A stretch of DNA of 20,424 nucleotides, from the NCBI GenBank assembly GCA_009702845.1, contig WLHG01000005.1, forward strand, positions 1-20,424, written 5' to 3'. Below are positions 13,239 through 20,424 of the stretch, piece after piece (positions within the stretch are counted from its first letter, which is position 1; each line of letters begins with the position of its first letter). Below the pieces are notes generated by a model, which was not told the DNA's origin, did no database searches, and saw only the letters and a list, made by a program, of their open reading frames with translations. A program made the translations under genes and the position numbers. The stretch comes from Actinomycetota bacterium. Its GTDB lineage: Bacteria > Actinomycetota > Actinomycetes > Nanopelagicales > Nanopelagicaceae.

Positions 13239-13985
13239 TTATCGTAGATGAACTATGTCAGCGGCTTGCACATGAGCTCCAGAATCTAAAACTAACTCGC
13301 CCCTAGGGCTTATCGCCACCGCGAGCGCGCTTTCTATACGGCCATCTGGATATTCAACGCGAACTTTGCTTCCAACCGTTGCACTTAAAGTTAGGTATAT
13401 ATCTTCGATTTCATTCTCGCCCTGATCCCAAGGAGTGAAGTTTACTTCAAAGGTATTGAGAAGATCGGCCAGCAATTGATTACGCGTTAGATTTTCTGCG
13501 CCCTCAATTGAAAGCGAAGTAGCTGTTGGAACAGGAAGCTCCGAGAGCCCCATGGCAACGTTTATTCCGATTCCAATGACAACTCCATCGCCTACAACCT
13601 CAGCGATGAGCCCCGATACTTTCTTATCCATTATTAAAATATCGTTGGGCCATTTCACACGGGCACCGTATTTAGAAAGCGTTTGGGCAACACTCACTCC
13701 AGCAATAAGAGAAAGCCATCCCCAATCTTCGCGATTTCTCATCGGTTGGATATAGAAAGAGAATAAGAGTGCAGTGGATTGCGGAGCATCGAAGCTGCGA
13801 CTTAATCGCCCTCGGCCCGCACTTTGAAACTCTGCAGCAATAACGTCTCCTGCTAGGGCTTTTCCATTTTGCACCAGTGCCACTACATCGCTTTGTGTCG
13901 ATGCCGTGAGTTCAACCACGCTTACTCGCCAGTACTGCGTCACGGCGGCATTGATTATTGAACTATCAAGGGGCGTACTTAGCAT
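13239..13985 (-). CDS. birA: Biotin-[acetyl-CoA-carboxylase] ligase, no DNA-binding domain
   Basis: Activates biotin with ATP and attaches it to the carrier lysine of AccA. 248 aa from ATG 13985. The N-terminal winged-helix repressor domain of E. coli BirA is absent, so this is a catalytic-only (group I) ligase. The biotinyl-AMP loop is QSAGRGRLSR (54-63), KWPNDILI (111-118) and KKVSGLIAE (121-129) form the active site, and a small C-terminal SH3-like domain begins near residue 203. An ATG at 14033 would extend the protein into accD and has no support; the chosen start has GGAG 6 nt upstream. It diverges from the biotin-dependent carboxylase genes over 30 bp, matching its partner function. 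Loss of the repressor domain means the usual BirA feedback on transcription is not possible here. Confidence 0.94.
   Translation of the reverse strand: MLSTPLDSSIINAAVTQYWRVSVVELTASTQSDVVALVQNGKALAGDVIAAEFQSAGRGRLSRSFDAPQSTALLFSFYIQPMRNREDWGWLSLIAGVSVAQTLSKYGARVKWPNDILIMDKKVSGLIAEVVGDGVVIGIGINVAMGLSELPVPTATSLSIEGAENLTRNQLLADLLNTFEVNFTPWDQGENEIEDIYLTLSATVGSKVRVEYPDGRIESALAVAISPRGELVLDSGAHVQAADIVHLR
13241..13246 (-). promoter_or_regulatory. Possible leaderless -10 box for purK-purE
   Basis: TACGAT on the minus strand, overlapping the end of birA and ending 6 nt before the purK GTG at 13234. It would uncouple purine genes from birA. Confidence 0.35.
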
Positions 13986-13998
13986 TTCTATCTCCACG

Positions 13999-14012
13999 CC
14001 TAGTACCGTAGG
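13999..14012. promoter_or_regulatory. Bidirectional birA/accD promoter with overlapping -10 boxes and a small dyad
   Basis: TACCGT on the plus strand (14004-14009) ends 6 nt before the accD ATG. TACGGT on the minus strand (14010-14005) is 19 nt before the birA ATG, leaving room for a short leader with GGAG. The two -10 boxes share five base pairs. CCTA (13999-14002) and TAGG (14009-14012) form a 4-bp dyad around them, too short to call an operator confidently. Confidence 0.45.
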
Positions 14013-14015
14013 GGT

Positions 14016-15587
14016 ATGAGCCGTGATCTGCATACAACCGCCGGAAAAATCGAAGATCTACGGGCACGTGTCGAAGAGGCCGTGCATGCTGGATCGGCAC
14101 GCGCAGTAGAAAAGCAACATGCCAAGGGCAAGAACACTGCCCGCGAGCGCATTGAGATGCTTGTCGATCAAGATTCATTCACAGAGATCGATGAGTTCGC
14201 ACGTCACAGATCAACGCAGTTCGGCATGGACAAGAACCGTCCATACGGTGATGGCGTTGTCATTGGTACCGGCACTGTAGATGGCCGACCCATCGCTTTG
14301 TACTCGCAGGACTTCACCATTATGGGAGGCTCCCTTGGAGAGGTTCATGCTGACAAAATCGTAAAAATTGCAGCCTTTGCATTAAAGAGTGGAATTCCCC
14401 TCATTGGAATCAACGATTCAGGTGGTGCACGAATTCAAGAGGGCGTTGCCTCTCTATCTGGCTACGGCAAAATTTTTCGCCTCAATACGCGCTCCTCAGG
14501 TGTCATTCCGCAGATTTCATTAATTCTTGGCCCTTGCGCAGGCGGCTCGGCATACTCGCCAGCTCTGACTGACTTCACCGTTATGGTCAATGAGACATCT
14601 CATATGTTTATTACTGGGCCAGATGTTATTAAAACCGTTACTGGCGAAGAAGTAGATATGGAAGAGCTCGGTGGCGCTCGAACACACAACACCAAGACCG
14701 GTAACTCACATTATTTAGCCGAGAACGAGGCCGATGCGATCGATTATGTGAAGGCGCTGCTTTCCTATCTTCCATCAAACAATATGGATAGTGCACCACA
14801 TCTTCCACCAACTCAATCCTTAGATAAAACAGCATCAGATTTCGCGCTTGATACTTTAATTCCGGATAATACAAATCAGCCCTACGACATGAAGGTTCTC
14901 ATTCAAGCCTTAGTTGATGAGGCCGAGTTCCTAGAAGTTCATGCCTTGTATGCACCAAATATCATCGTCGGTTTTGCACGAATTGAAGGTGAGTCGATTG
15001 GAATTATCGCTAACCAGCCTTCACAGTTAGCTGGCACACTCGATATCAATTCAAGTGAAAAAGCCGCTCGCTTCCTCCGTTTTTGCGATGCCTTTAATAT
15101 TCCAATTCTTACCTTGGTTGACGTACCTGGATTTCTACCCGGAACAGAGCAAGAGTGGGATGGAATCATTCGTCGCGGAGCCAAACTTCTCTATGCCTAT
15201 GCTGAAGCATCTGTGCCACTTGTAACCCTGATTACTCGCAAGGCTTACGGTGGCGCATTTATCGTTATGGGTTCAAAGTATTTAGGAAGTGACATTAATT
15301 TTGCTTGGCCGAGTGCAGAGATTGCCGTCATGGGCGCACAAGGAGCAGTAAATATTCTCTACCGTAAAGAGCTTGCAGCTTCGAAAGATCCCGTTGGAAA
15401 GCGTGCCGAATTAATCAATGAGTACAATGATTCATTAGCAAATCCATACCTAGCGGCAGAGCGCGGAACAATCGATACGGTTATTGAGCCAAATCAATCG
15501 CGTGCATATATAACAAAGGCATTTAGGACTTTAAAAACTAAGCGCGATACCTTGCCTGCGCGCAAACATGGAAATATCCCGCTGTAA
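14016..15587 (+). CDS. accD: Acyl-CoA carboxylase, carboxyltransferase (beta) subunit
   Basis: Transfers CO2 from carboxybiotin on AccA to an acyl-CoA, giving malonyl- or methylmalonyl-CoA. 523 aa, the length of actinobacterial PccB/AccD5. It contains two crotonase-fold domains: the first with [14 protein letters not shown] (131-144) and GPCAGGSAY (172-180), the second with [16 protein letters not shown] (368-383) and [15 protein letters not shown] (407-421). The residue after GGAF is Ile416. From memory, the equivalent position in Streptomyces is Asp in the propionyl-specific subunit and Ile in the one that also takes acetyl-CoA, so this enzyme may accept acetyl-CoA. The ATG at 14016 is 6 nt after TACCGT. 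It heads accD-accE-maf-accA-pnp-pmm, and its stop overlaps the accE start (TAATG). Confidence 0.95.
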   Translation: MSRDLHTTAGKIEDLRARVEEAVHAGSARAVEKQHAKGKNTARERIEMLVDQDSFTEIDEFARHRSTQFGMDKNRPYGDGVVIGTGTVDGRPIALYSQDFTIMGGSLGEVHADKIVKIAAFALKSGIPLIGINDSGGARIQEGVASLSGYGKIFRLNTRSSGVIPQISLILGPCAGGSAYSPALTDFTVMVNETSHMFITGPDVIKTVTGEEVDMEELGGARTHNTKTGNSHYLAENEADAIDYVKALLSYLPSNNMDSAPHLPPTQSLDKTASDFALDTLIPDNTNQPYDMKVLIQALVDEAEFLEVHALYAPNIIVGFARIEGESIGIIANQPSQLAGTLDINSSEKAARFLRFCDAFNIPILTLVDVPGFLPGTEQEWDGIIRRGAKLLYAYAEASVPLVTLITRKAYGGAFIVMGSKYLGSDINFAWPSAEIAVMGAQGAVNILYRKELAASKDPVGKRAELINEYNDSLANPYLAAERGTIDTVIEPNQSRAYITKAFRTLKTKRDTLPARKHGNIPL

Positions 15588-15763
15588 TGGATTACTCAAT
15601 CGTAAAGGGTGAACCGACTGCCGAAGAGCTAACTGCAATCGCTTACGCAATGTCCTCGCATAAGCGTGAAGAGTTAGTCCCCGTGATCCGTAAAAGCGCC
15701 TTTGGGCGGCCACAACTTCGCAAACCGCTTCATAATCATTTTCGCTTCGGCCGAACGAACTAA
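15587..15763 (+). CDS. accE: Acyl-CoA carboxylase epsilon subunit
   Basis: A 58-aa protein that I assign to the actinobacterial acyl-CoA carboxylase epsilon family, which binds the beta subunit and raises holoenzyme activity. The opening IVKGEPTAEELTAIAYAM (5-22) fits the family's only well-conserved feature, a strand ending in a Gly-x-Pro turn followed by a Glu-rich helix. The rest is basic and probably disordered. Position supports the call: it starts within the accD stop (TAATG) and precedes maf by 7 bp, the same place as accE5 in mycobacteria. It is too short to be found by length-based gene calling. Confidence 0.88.
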   Translation: MDYSIVKGEPTAEELTAIAYAMSSHKREELVPVIRKSAFGRPQLRKPLHNHFRFGRTN

Positions 15764-15770
15764 AACTTAA

Positions 15771-16373
15771 ATGCCAAAGATCATCCTTGCTTCCGCGTCC
15801 ACTTCGCGCCGCCGCCTTCTCGAATCTGCTGGCCTTCAACCAATCATTATGGTCAGTCACGTCGATGAAGAGACCGAGTTTTTCAATTCGCTATCTCCTT
15901 CAGACATGGTGATTGCCCTTGCAATTACTAAGGCTCATACGATTGCAGAGACGATAGATTTTCCGGCGATTGTTATTGGGTGTGATTCAACATTTGAATT
16001 TGATGGTCAATCCCTAGGAAAACCAGGCACTCCAGAGATTGCACGTGAACGGGCAAAGCGTGTCCAAGGAAATTCAGGTCTCTTGCACACAGGCCATTGC
16101 ATTATTGATACAACAAAAGATCGTGAAATCTCTAGCATTGTCACGACTAAGGTCGTTTTTGATCAGATGAGCGATGATGAAATCAATGACTACGTTGCCA
16201 GCGGTGAACCCCTGCATGTAGCAGGTGGTTTTACTCTCGATGGCTTTAGCTCTCCATTTATCCCATCAATTGAGGGTGATTACACAAATGTTGTCGGTAT
16301 TTCGATGCCATTTGTGCGAAAGGCCTTCGCACAACTTGGTTATTCATGGCCAGAGGTTAAGGTGATGCAATGA
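15771..16373 (+). CDS. maf: Maf family nucleoside triphosphate pyrophosphatase
   Basis: House-cleaning enzyme that hydrolyses non-standard or pyrimidine nucleoside triphosphates to monophosphates; linked to septum control in Bacillus. 200 aa. The phosphate-binding [11 protein letters not shown] is at 8-18, the catalytic Asp72 in [20 protein letters not shown] at 83-91, and GGFTLDGFS near 152 with the conserved segment that follows. It sits between the beta/epsilon and alpha subunits of the carboxylase, a placement conserved in actinobacteria from memory and without an obvious biochemical reason. It starts 7 bp after accE and ends in an ATGA overlap with accA. Confidence 0.94.
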   Translation: MPKIILASASTSRRRLLESAGLQPIIMVSHVDEETEFFNSLSPSDMVIALAITKAHTIAETIDFPAIVIGCDSTFEFDGQSLGKPGTPEIARERAKRVQGNSGLLHTGHCIIDTTKDREISSIVTTKVVFDQMSDDEINDYVASGEPLHVAGGFTLDGFSSPFIPSIEGDYTNVVGISMPFVRKAFAQLGYSWPEVKVMQ

Positions 16374-18088
16374 AGCGCGTATTAGTAGCCAACCGCGGTG
16401 AAATCGCAGTCCGTGTAATACGAGCATGTAAAGATCATGGATTAGAGAGCGTTGCCGTTTACTCTGATGAAGACCGAACAGCGATTCACACCGGCATGGC
16501 AGATGCTGCCTATTCACTGGCCGGCACAACCGCTACGCAAACATATTTGAATATAGAAAAACTAATCGCAGTTGCAGTTGAATCTGGAGCCGATGCGGTT
16601 CACCCGGGTTATGGATTTTTATCTGAAAATGCACACTTCGCACAAGCGGTAATAGATGCTGGACTTGTTTGGATTGGGCCACCGCCAGCTGCAATCCGTG
16701 CCTTGGGCGATAAAGTCTCAGCGCGCAAAATCGCAGCAAAGGCCGGAGCTCCTCTAGTTGCTGGTACAAAAGATCCTGTTGAAGGCCACGAAGAAGTTAC
16801 CGCCTTTGCTAAAGAACATGGGCTGCCTGTTGCGATTAAAGCCGCTCATGGCGGCGGCGGACGTGGATTAAAAGTTGCACGCACAATGGAGGAGATCCCA
16901 GAGTTATTTGACTCCGCCGTCCGTGAGGCGATTAGCGGTTTTGGACGAGGTGAATGTTTTGTTGAGCGCTATTTAGATAAGCCCCGTCACGTTGAAACTC
17001 AAGTTCTTGTTGATAAACATGGTCATGCGGTTGTGGTCAGTACGCGTGATTGTTCGCTACAGCGTCGCCATCAAAAACTAGTTGAAGAGGCACCTGCCCC
17101 ATTTCTAACCGATGAACAAAATAAAGAGCTATATCGCTCTAGCAAAGCAATCATGATTGAGGCTGGCTACATCGGCGCCGGTACCTGCGAATTCTTAGTT
17201 GGCCTAGATGGCACCATTTCATTCCTAGAAGTAAATACACGTTTGCAAGTTGAGCACCCAGTGAGTGAAGAGATTACCGGTATTGATTTAGTGCGCGAGC
17301 AGTTCCGAATCGCAATGGGTGAATCACTCGGATTTGATGATCCGATAATCCGAGGTCACTCAATTGAGTTTCGAATCAATGGTGAAGATCCTGGTCGATC
17401 ATTCTTGCCAGCCCCTGGGCGTATTACCAAATGGGCAACTCCCAATGGTCCGGGTGTTCGTGTGGATGCCGGTTTTAAGAGCGGTGACACTATCGGTGGA
17501 AACTTTGACTCTCTGCTTGCCAAGTTAATCGTTACAGGGGCAACTCGAAAGCAAGCAATTGAGCGAGCACGCAGGGCTCTGGCAGAGTTCACAATCGATG
17601 GTTTGGCAACGGCCCTGCCTTTCCACCGCGCAATAGTTGAGGATCCGGCATTTACCGAAAATTTCAAGGTTTACACAAGCTATATTGAAAATGAGTTTGT
17701 AAATGAAATCCCCGCCTTCACTGCAACTGTTGAGCCACTACAAACCCATATGGCCCCTGAGCATTTGGTGACTGAGGTGAATGGAAAACGCTTTGAGATT
17801 CTTGTACACGCGCCTAAGCCTGTTGTTAAGCGACATCGCGCTAAGGCCGGTATGTCAGGCGGCTCAGGCGGCTCAGGACTTACAAGTCCGATGCAGGGCA
17901 CAGTTGTAAAGATTGCCGTTGAAGTTGGTGCTCTCGTTGAGGTTGGCGATTTGATCATTGTTCTTGAAGCCATGAAGATGGAGCAGCCTCTCATGGCCCA
18001 TAAATCAGGAGTTATTGCTAATCTCACTGCAGTAATCGGGGCAACGGTTTCTAGTGGAACCACACTCTGTGACATTATTGACGCATGA
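16370..18088 (+). CDS. accA: Acyl-CoA carboxylase alpha subunit: biotin carboxylase plus biotin carrier domain
   Basis: Carboxylates its own biotin with ATP and bicarbonate and delivers it to AccD. 572 aa. The biotin carboxylase part covers about 1-445: [19 protein letters not shown] at the N-terminus, the glycine-rich ATP lid HGGGGRGLK (160-168), [16 protein letters not shown] (285-300) with the catalytic Arg/Glu, and a biotin carboxylase C domain from about 330. A short linker region (446-494) and a glycine-rich tether SGGSGGSG (496-503) precede the carrier domain, where EAMKMEQP places the biotinylated Lys536. AccA3-type proteins are near 600 aa, so the linker here is somewhat short. It overlaps maf and pnp by ATGA at each end, indicating tight coupling. 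BirA, encoded divergently, should biotinylate it. Confidence 0.96.
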   Translation: MKRVLVANRGEIAVRVIRACKDHGLESVAVYSDEDRTAIHTGMADAAYSLAGTTATQTYLNIEKLIAVAVESGADAVHPGYGFLSENAHFAQAVIDAGLVWIGPPPAAIRALGDKVSARKIAAKAGAPLVAGTKDPVEGHEEVTAFAKEHGLPVAIKAAHGGGGRGLKVARTMEEIPELFDSAVREAISGFGRGECFVERYLDKPRHVETQVLVDKHGHAVVVSTRDCSLQRRHQKLVEEAPAPFLTDEQNKELYRSSKAIMIEAGYIGAGTCEFLVGLDGTISFLEVNTRLQVEHPVSEEITGIDLVREQFRIAMGESLGFDDPIIRGHSIEFRINGEDPGRSFLPAPGRITKWATPNGPGVRVDAGFKSGDTIGGNFDSLLAKLIVTGATRKQAIERARRALAEFTIDGLATALPFHRAIVEDPAFTENFKVYTSYIENEFVNEIPAFTATVEPLQTHMAPEHLVTEVNGKRFEILVHAPKPVVKRHRAKAGMSGGSGGSGLTSPMQGTVVKIAVEVGALVEVGDLIIVLEAMKMEQPLMAHKSGVIANLTAVIGATVSSGTTLCDIIDA

Positions 18089-18915
18089 CATCGAGCGAAC
18101 TTCTCTATAGCGATCCCCTAGCTGCTGCTACTGCGGCGGCACAAGAAATTATCGAACGCACTGGAGTGCAATCACACGATGTTGCACTCGTTATGGGTTC
18201 AGGTTGGGTGAGTGCAGTTGATGCACTGGGTACTCCTACCTATGAATGCAACGCCGAAGAGCTAACTGGGTTTTTACCACCAACGGTTGAAGGACACTCA
18301 GGAAAAGTTCGCTCGTACTGTGTTGAAACCGACGGAAAAAAACTTCGGGCACTTGTTTTTCTAGGGCGCACACATTTATATGAAGGTAAGGGTGTCGAGC
18401 CCGTTGTACATAGCGTTCGCGCAGCAGTAAAAGCGGGTTGTAAAATTATCATTCTGACGAATGCATGTGGCGGTATTAATACGAAATATAGTGTTGGACA
18501 GCCAGTCTTGATTCGCGATCACATCTCTTTAACTGCAGTTTCACCACTTTCTGGTGCAACCTTTGTGGATCTAACAGACCTCTATAGCAAGCGCATCCGC
18601 GAGATTGTTAAGCAAGAGGATGCCTCCCTGGACGAGGGTGTCTATGTTCATTGGCGCGGACCTACCTATGAAACACCGGCAGAGATTCACATGATGCGAA
18701 CCATGGGCGGGGATTTGGTGGGAATGTCCACCGTCCCAGAGGCGATTGCCGCTCACGCACTTGGGGCAGAGGTTTTGGGTATCTCACTTGTAACAAATGC
18801 AGCCGCTGGAGTCACAGGTGAAAAACTCAATCATGAAGAGGTAATCGCAGCCGGCAAAGCGGCGGCCGATCGAATGGGCGCACTTCTCAAAGGCGTAATT
18901 CCAAAGTTATTCTAA
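18085..18915 (+). CDS. Purine nucleoside phosphorylase, trimeric type
   Basis: Phosphorolysis of inosine and guanosine (and deoxy forms) to free base and pentose-1-phosphate for purine salvage. 276 aa. VMGSGW (36-41) and GHSGKV (70-75) bind phosphate, GRTHLYEG (94-101) and NACGGIN (126-132) form the active site, and GPTYETPAE (192-200) carries Glu196. VTNAAAGV (236-243) carries Asn238, the residue type that favours 6-oxopurines over adenosine. Its ATG overlaps the accA stop (ATGA), and the mutase gene follows after 4 bp, the same deoD-pmmB pairing I recall from mycobacteria. That pairing makes sense if the mutase also handles the pentose-1-phosphate produced here. Confidence 0.95.
   Translation: MTSSELLYSDPLAAATAAAQEIIERTGVQSHDVALVMGSGWVSAVDALGTPTYECNAEELTGFLPPTVEGHSGKVRSYCVETDGKKLRALVFLGRTHLYEGKGVEPVVHSVRAAVKAGCKIIILTNACGGINTKYSVGQPVLIRDHISLTAVSPLSGATFVDLTDLYSKRIREIVKQEDASLDEGVYVHWRGPTYETPAEIHMMRTMGGDLVGMSTVPEAIAAHALGAEVLGISLVTNAAAGVTGEKLNHEEVIAAGKAAADRMGALLKGVIPKLF
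18908..18913 (+). promoter_or_regulatory. Leaderless -10 box for the mutase gene
   Basis: TATTCT at the end of pnp, 6 nt before ATG at 18920. It suggests an internal promoter for the mutase gene, and it is the same hexamer as at the LOG gene. Confidence 0.4.
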
Positions 18916-18919
18916 GCAC

Positions 18920-20424
18920 ATGGATCTGGGCACCGAAGTACAAGCATGGATCGCCGATGATCCAGATCCCGTAACGGCCGCCGTCTTACAGGGTTGGCTC
19001 GATACCAACAATGAAGAAGAGCTACGTACTTCATTTTCAGGTTTTCTGCAGTTTGGTACAGCAGGACTTCGTGGACCAGTTCGACCTGGTCCTTCAGGAA
19101 TGAATCGCGCTGTTGTTGGTCGCACGGCTGCTGCTATTGCTGCATATATGAAGGAACGCAATTTAACGTCGGTAGTAATTGGACGCGACGCGCGTTACGG
19201 TTCAGAGGATTTTACAGAAGAGACTGCCCAAATTATGAGCGGGGCTGGCATGAAGGTCTATGTTCTCCCCCGGCCACTTCCAACTCCAGTCTTAGCTTTC
19301 GCAACAAATGAACTCAAATGTGATGTTGGAATCATGGTCACGGCAAGCCATAACCCGCCACAAGATAATGGATACAAAGTTTATTTAGGCGGGACTGTCG
19401 ATGGAATTTATTACCGTGGCTCTCAAATCGTCTCTCCCACCGATGAATCAATTGCCGCACATATTCAAGCAATCACCACCTTGGCGAGCCAACCACGTGG
19501 CCGCACTTGGAGTATCGTCGATGAAGAGATTGTAAGTAAGTACGTAAATATCACTGCTGCGATAGCCACCAAGCCGGGCAATCTAAAGATTGTCTATACG
19601 GCGATGCATGGTGTCGGCACCGAAACTCTTTTACAGGTCTTTCATAAGGCGGGTTTTGCCTCACCGATTTTAGTAGAGGCGCAGGCACAGCCAGATCCAG
19701 ATTTTCCTACGGTGGCATTTCCTAATCCAGAGGAGCCCGGTGCAATCGATTTAGCGCTAGAGACAGCTCGTGCATTTAACGCCGACTTAGTTATTGCAAA
19801 TGATCCCGATGCCGATAGGTGCGCCGCAGCAGTTAACGATCCAGTAACAGGATGGCGAATGCTACGCGGAGATGAGTTAGGCGCCATCTTTGGTGAATCA
19901 ATTGCACGCAAAACGAGTAAAGGAATTCTCGCCAATTCAATTGTGTCTTCCACTATTTTGAGCAAGATCGCAGCCCACTACAACTTAGAGTTTAAACAGA
20001 CTCTGACAGGATTTAAGTGGTTAGCAAAGATTGACGGACTGACATTTGGATATGAAGAGGCACTTGGCTATGCAGTTGATGCCATCACCGTCAATGATAA
20101 AGATGGAATTTCCGCAGCGATAAAGTTGGCGCAGATAGCTACAGATTTGGCGAGTGAAAACAAGACACTTCTTGATTTGCTCGATGAAATTTGGACTAGA
20201 CATGGCTTTCATGCAACTGAGCAGATCTCAATTCGTTTAACTGATCTATCTCAAGTTGGCATCATTATGGGCCGCCTGCGCACAAAAACTCCAACAGAGA
20301 TCGCCGGTCATGTAGTGACATCTATCGATGATTTAGCAAAACCTACAGATGATTTGCCTCCAACAGATGGTCTTCGCATCTGGCTAGATGGAACAATCAG
20401 AATAATTATTCGTCCTAGCGGAAC
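18920..20424 (+). CDS. pmmB: Phosphomannomutase/phosphoglucomutase family enzyme, C-terminus cut by window edge
   Basis: Alpha-D-phosphohexomutase that interconverts sugar 1- and 6-phosphates (or pentose phosphates in some relatives). I read 501 codons without interruption; probably only a few dozen residues are missing. LQFGTAGLRGP opens domain 1, the phosphorylated serine Ser143 is in VTASHNPPQDNGYK, and the magnesium loop DPDADR is at 295-300. The sugar-binding loop GYEEALGY includes Glu379 and Glu380, and the phosphate-binding IIIRPSGT is right at the window end. All four domains are therefore represented. TAGLRGP and the position after pnp match PmmB/PgcA-like enzymes (Rv3308 type); substrate preference cannot be settled by eye. 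It may supply sugar phosphates to envelope glycans or channel pentose-1-phosphate from PNP. Confidence 0.93.
   Translation, partial: MDLGTEVQAWIADDPDPVTAAVLQGWLDTNNEEELRTSFSGFLQFGTAGLRGPVRPGPSGMNRAVVGRTAAAIAAYMKERNLTSVVIGRDARYGSEDFTEETAQIMSGAGMKVYVLPRPLPTPVLAFATNELKCDVGIMVTASHNPPQDNGYKVYLGGTVDGIYYRGSQIVSPTDESIAAHIQAITTLASQPRGRTWSIVDEEIVSKYVNITAAIATKPGNLKIVYTAMHGVGTETLLQVFHKAGFASPILVEAQAQPDPDFPTVAFPNPEEPGAIDLALETARAFNADLVIANDPDADRCAAAVNDPVTGWRMLRGDELGAIFGESIARKTSKGILANSIVSSTILSKIAAHYNLEFKQTLTGFKWLAKIDGLTFGYEEALGYAVDAITVNDKDGISAAIKLAQIATDLASENKTLLDLLDEIWTRHGFHATEQISIRLTDLSQVGIIMGRLRTKTPTEIAGHVVTSIDDLAKPTDDLPPTDGLRIWLDGTIRIIIRPSG

Noticed and set aside
13986..14033. BirA start at 14033
   Set aside because: It overlaps the accD start by 18 bp and has no ribosome-binding site; ATG 13985 has GGAG at the right distance.
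17854..17879. Repeated GGCTCAGGC units in accA as a DNA repeat or insertion
   Set aside because: They encode the SGGSGGSG flexible tether expected before a biotin carrier domain and keep the frame.
17680..18075. 131-codon minus-strand frame opposite accA, and similar long antisense frames (for example 10469-10798, 15531-15860)
   Set aside because: They mirror strongly conserved genes and have low-complexity translations without motifs, as expected for shadows of coding sequence.
1..20424. Mobile elements, prophage genes, CRISPR arrays, tRNA genes or a defence island
   Set aside because: Every stretch is accounted for by housekeeping or envelope genes in tight arrays; no transposase, integrase, direct-repeat array or tRNA-like cloverleaf was seen.

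Overview
The window is a compact stretch of an actinobacterial chromosome. Lineage markers are the actinobacterial form of DapD, a DUF3117 protein, an acyl-CoA carboxylase epsilon subunit next to the beta subunit, and the gene order birA | accD-accE-maf-accA. Base composition is balanced rather than GC-rich, and by my hand count only about 330 of 20,424 bases lie outside genes. Together these suggest a streamlined, low-GC aquatic actinobacterium of the acI/Nanopelagicales type (Ca. Planktophila or Ca. Nanopelagicus). That placement is an inference. No tRNA, rRNA, CRISPR array, insertion sequence or phage gene was seen, and no gene-free stretch exceeds 300 bases (the largest is 82 bases).

Layout. 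(1) 1-3992, minus strand: a LOG-family phosphohydrolase, an SRPBCC protein, a tiny sigma-region-4 protein, a DUF3117 protein, leucyl aminopeptidase, an O-methyltransferase and an HtrA-like protease cut by the window edge. (2) 4023-4940, plus: dapD alone (lysine/diaminopimelate synthesis). (3) 4920-8758, minus: a glycosyltransferase, an ABC-2 polysaccharide exporter (permease and ATPase) and a secreted SpoIID/LytB protein. (4) 8795-11622, plus: an LCP ligase, UDP-glucose dehydrogenase and a CoA-binding protein. (5) 11623-13985, minus: birA-purK-purE. (6) 14016-20424, plus: accD-accE-maf-accA-pnp-pmm, the last gene running off the end.

How the genes fit together. Blocks 3 and 4 face away from one 36-bp gap and read as a cell-envelope glycan module: sugar-nucleotide oxidation, glycosyl transfer, export, attachment to the wall, and local glycan cleavage. 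Blocks 5 and 6 face away from a 30-bp gap. BirA attaches biotin to the AccA carrier domain, AccA-AccD-AccE make malonyl- or methylmalonyl-CoA, and purine synthesis (PurE/PurK), purine salvage (PNP) and a sugar-phosphate mutase sit alongside.

The strongest unexpected signal is regulatory. At ten start codons a TANNNT -10 box ends exactly 6 or 7 nt before the start codon, three times as TAGCCT-N7-ATG. This implies leaderless mRNAs, many of them starting inside apparent operons. All three divergent junctions carry -10 boxes so close together that the two promoters must exclude each other. The DUF3117 leader has a perfect 8-bp inverted repeat whose distal arm is the ribosome-binding site. I found no clearly new multi-gene defence or metabolic system.
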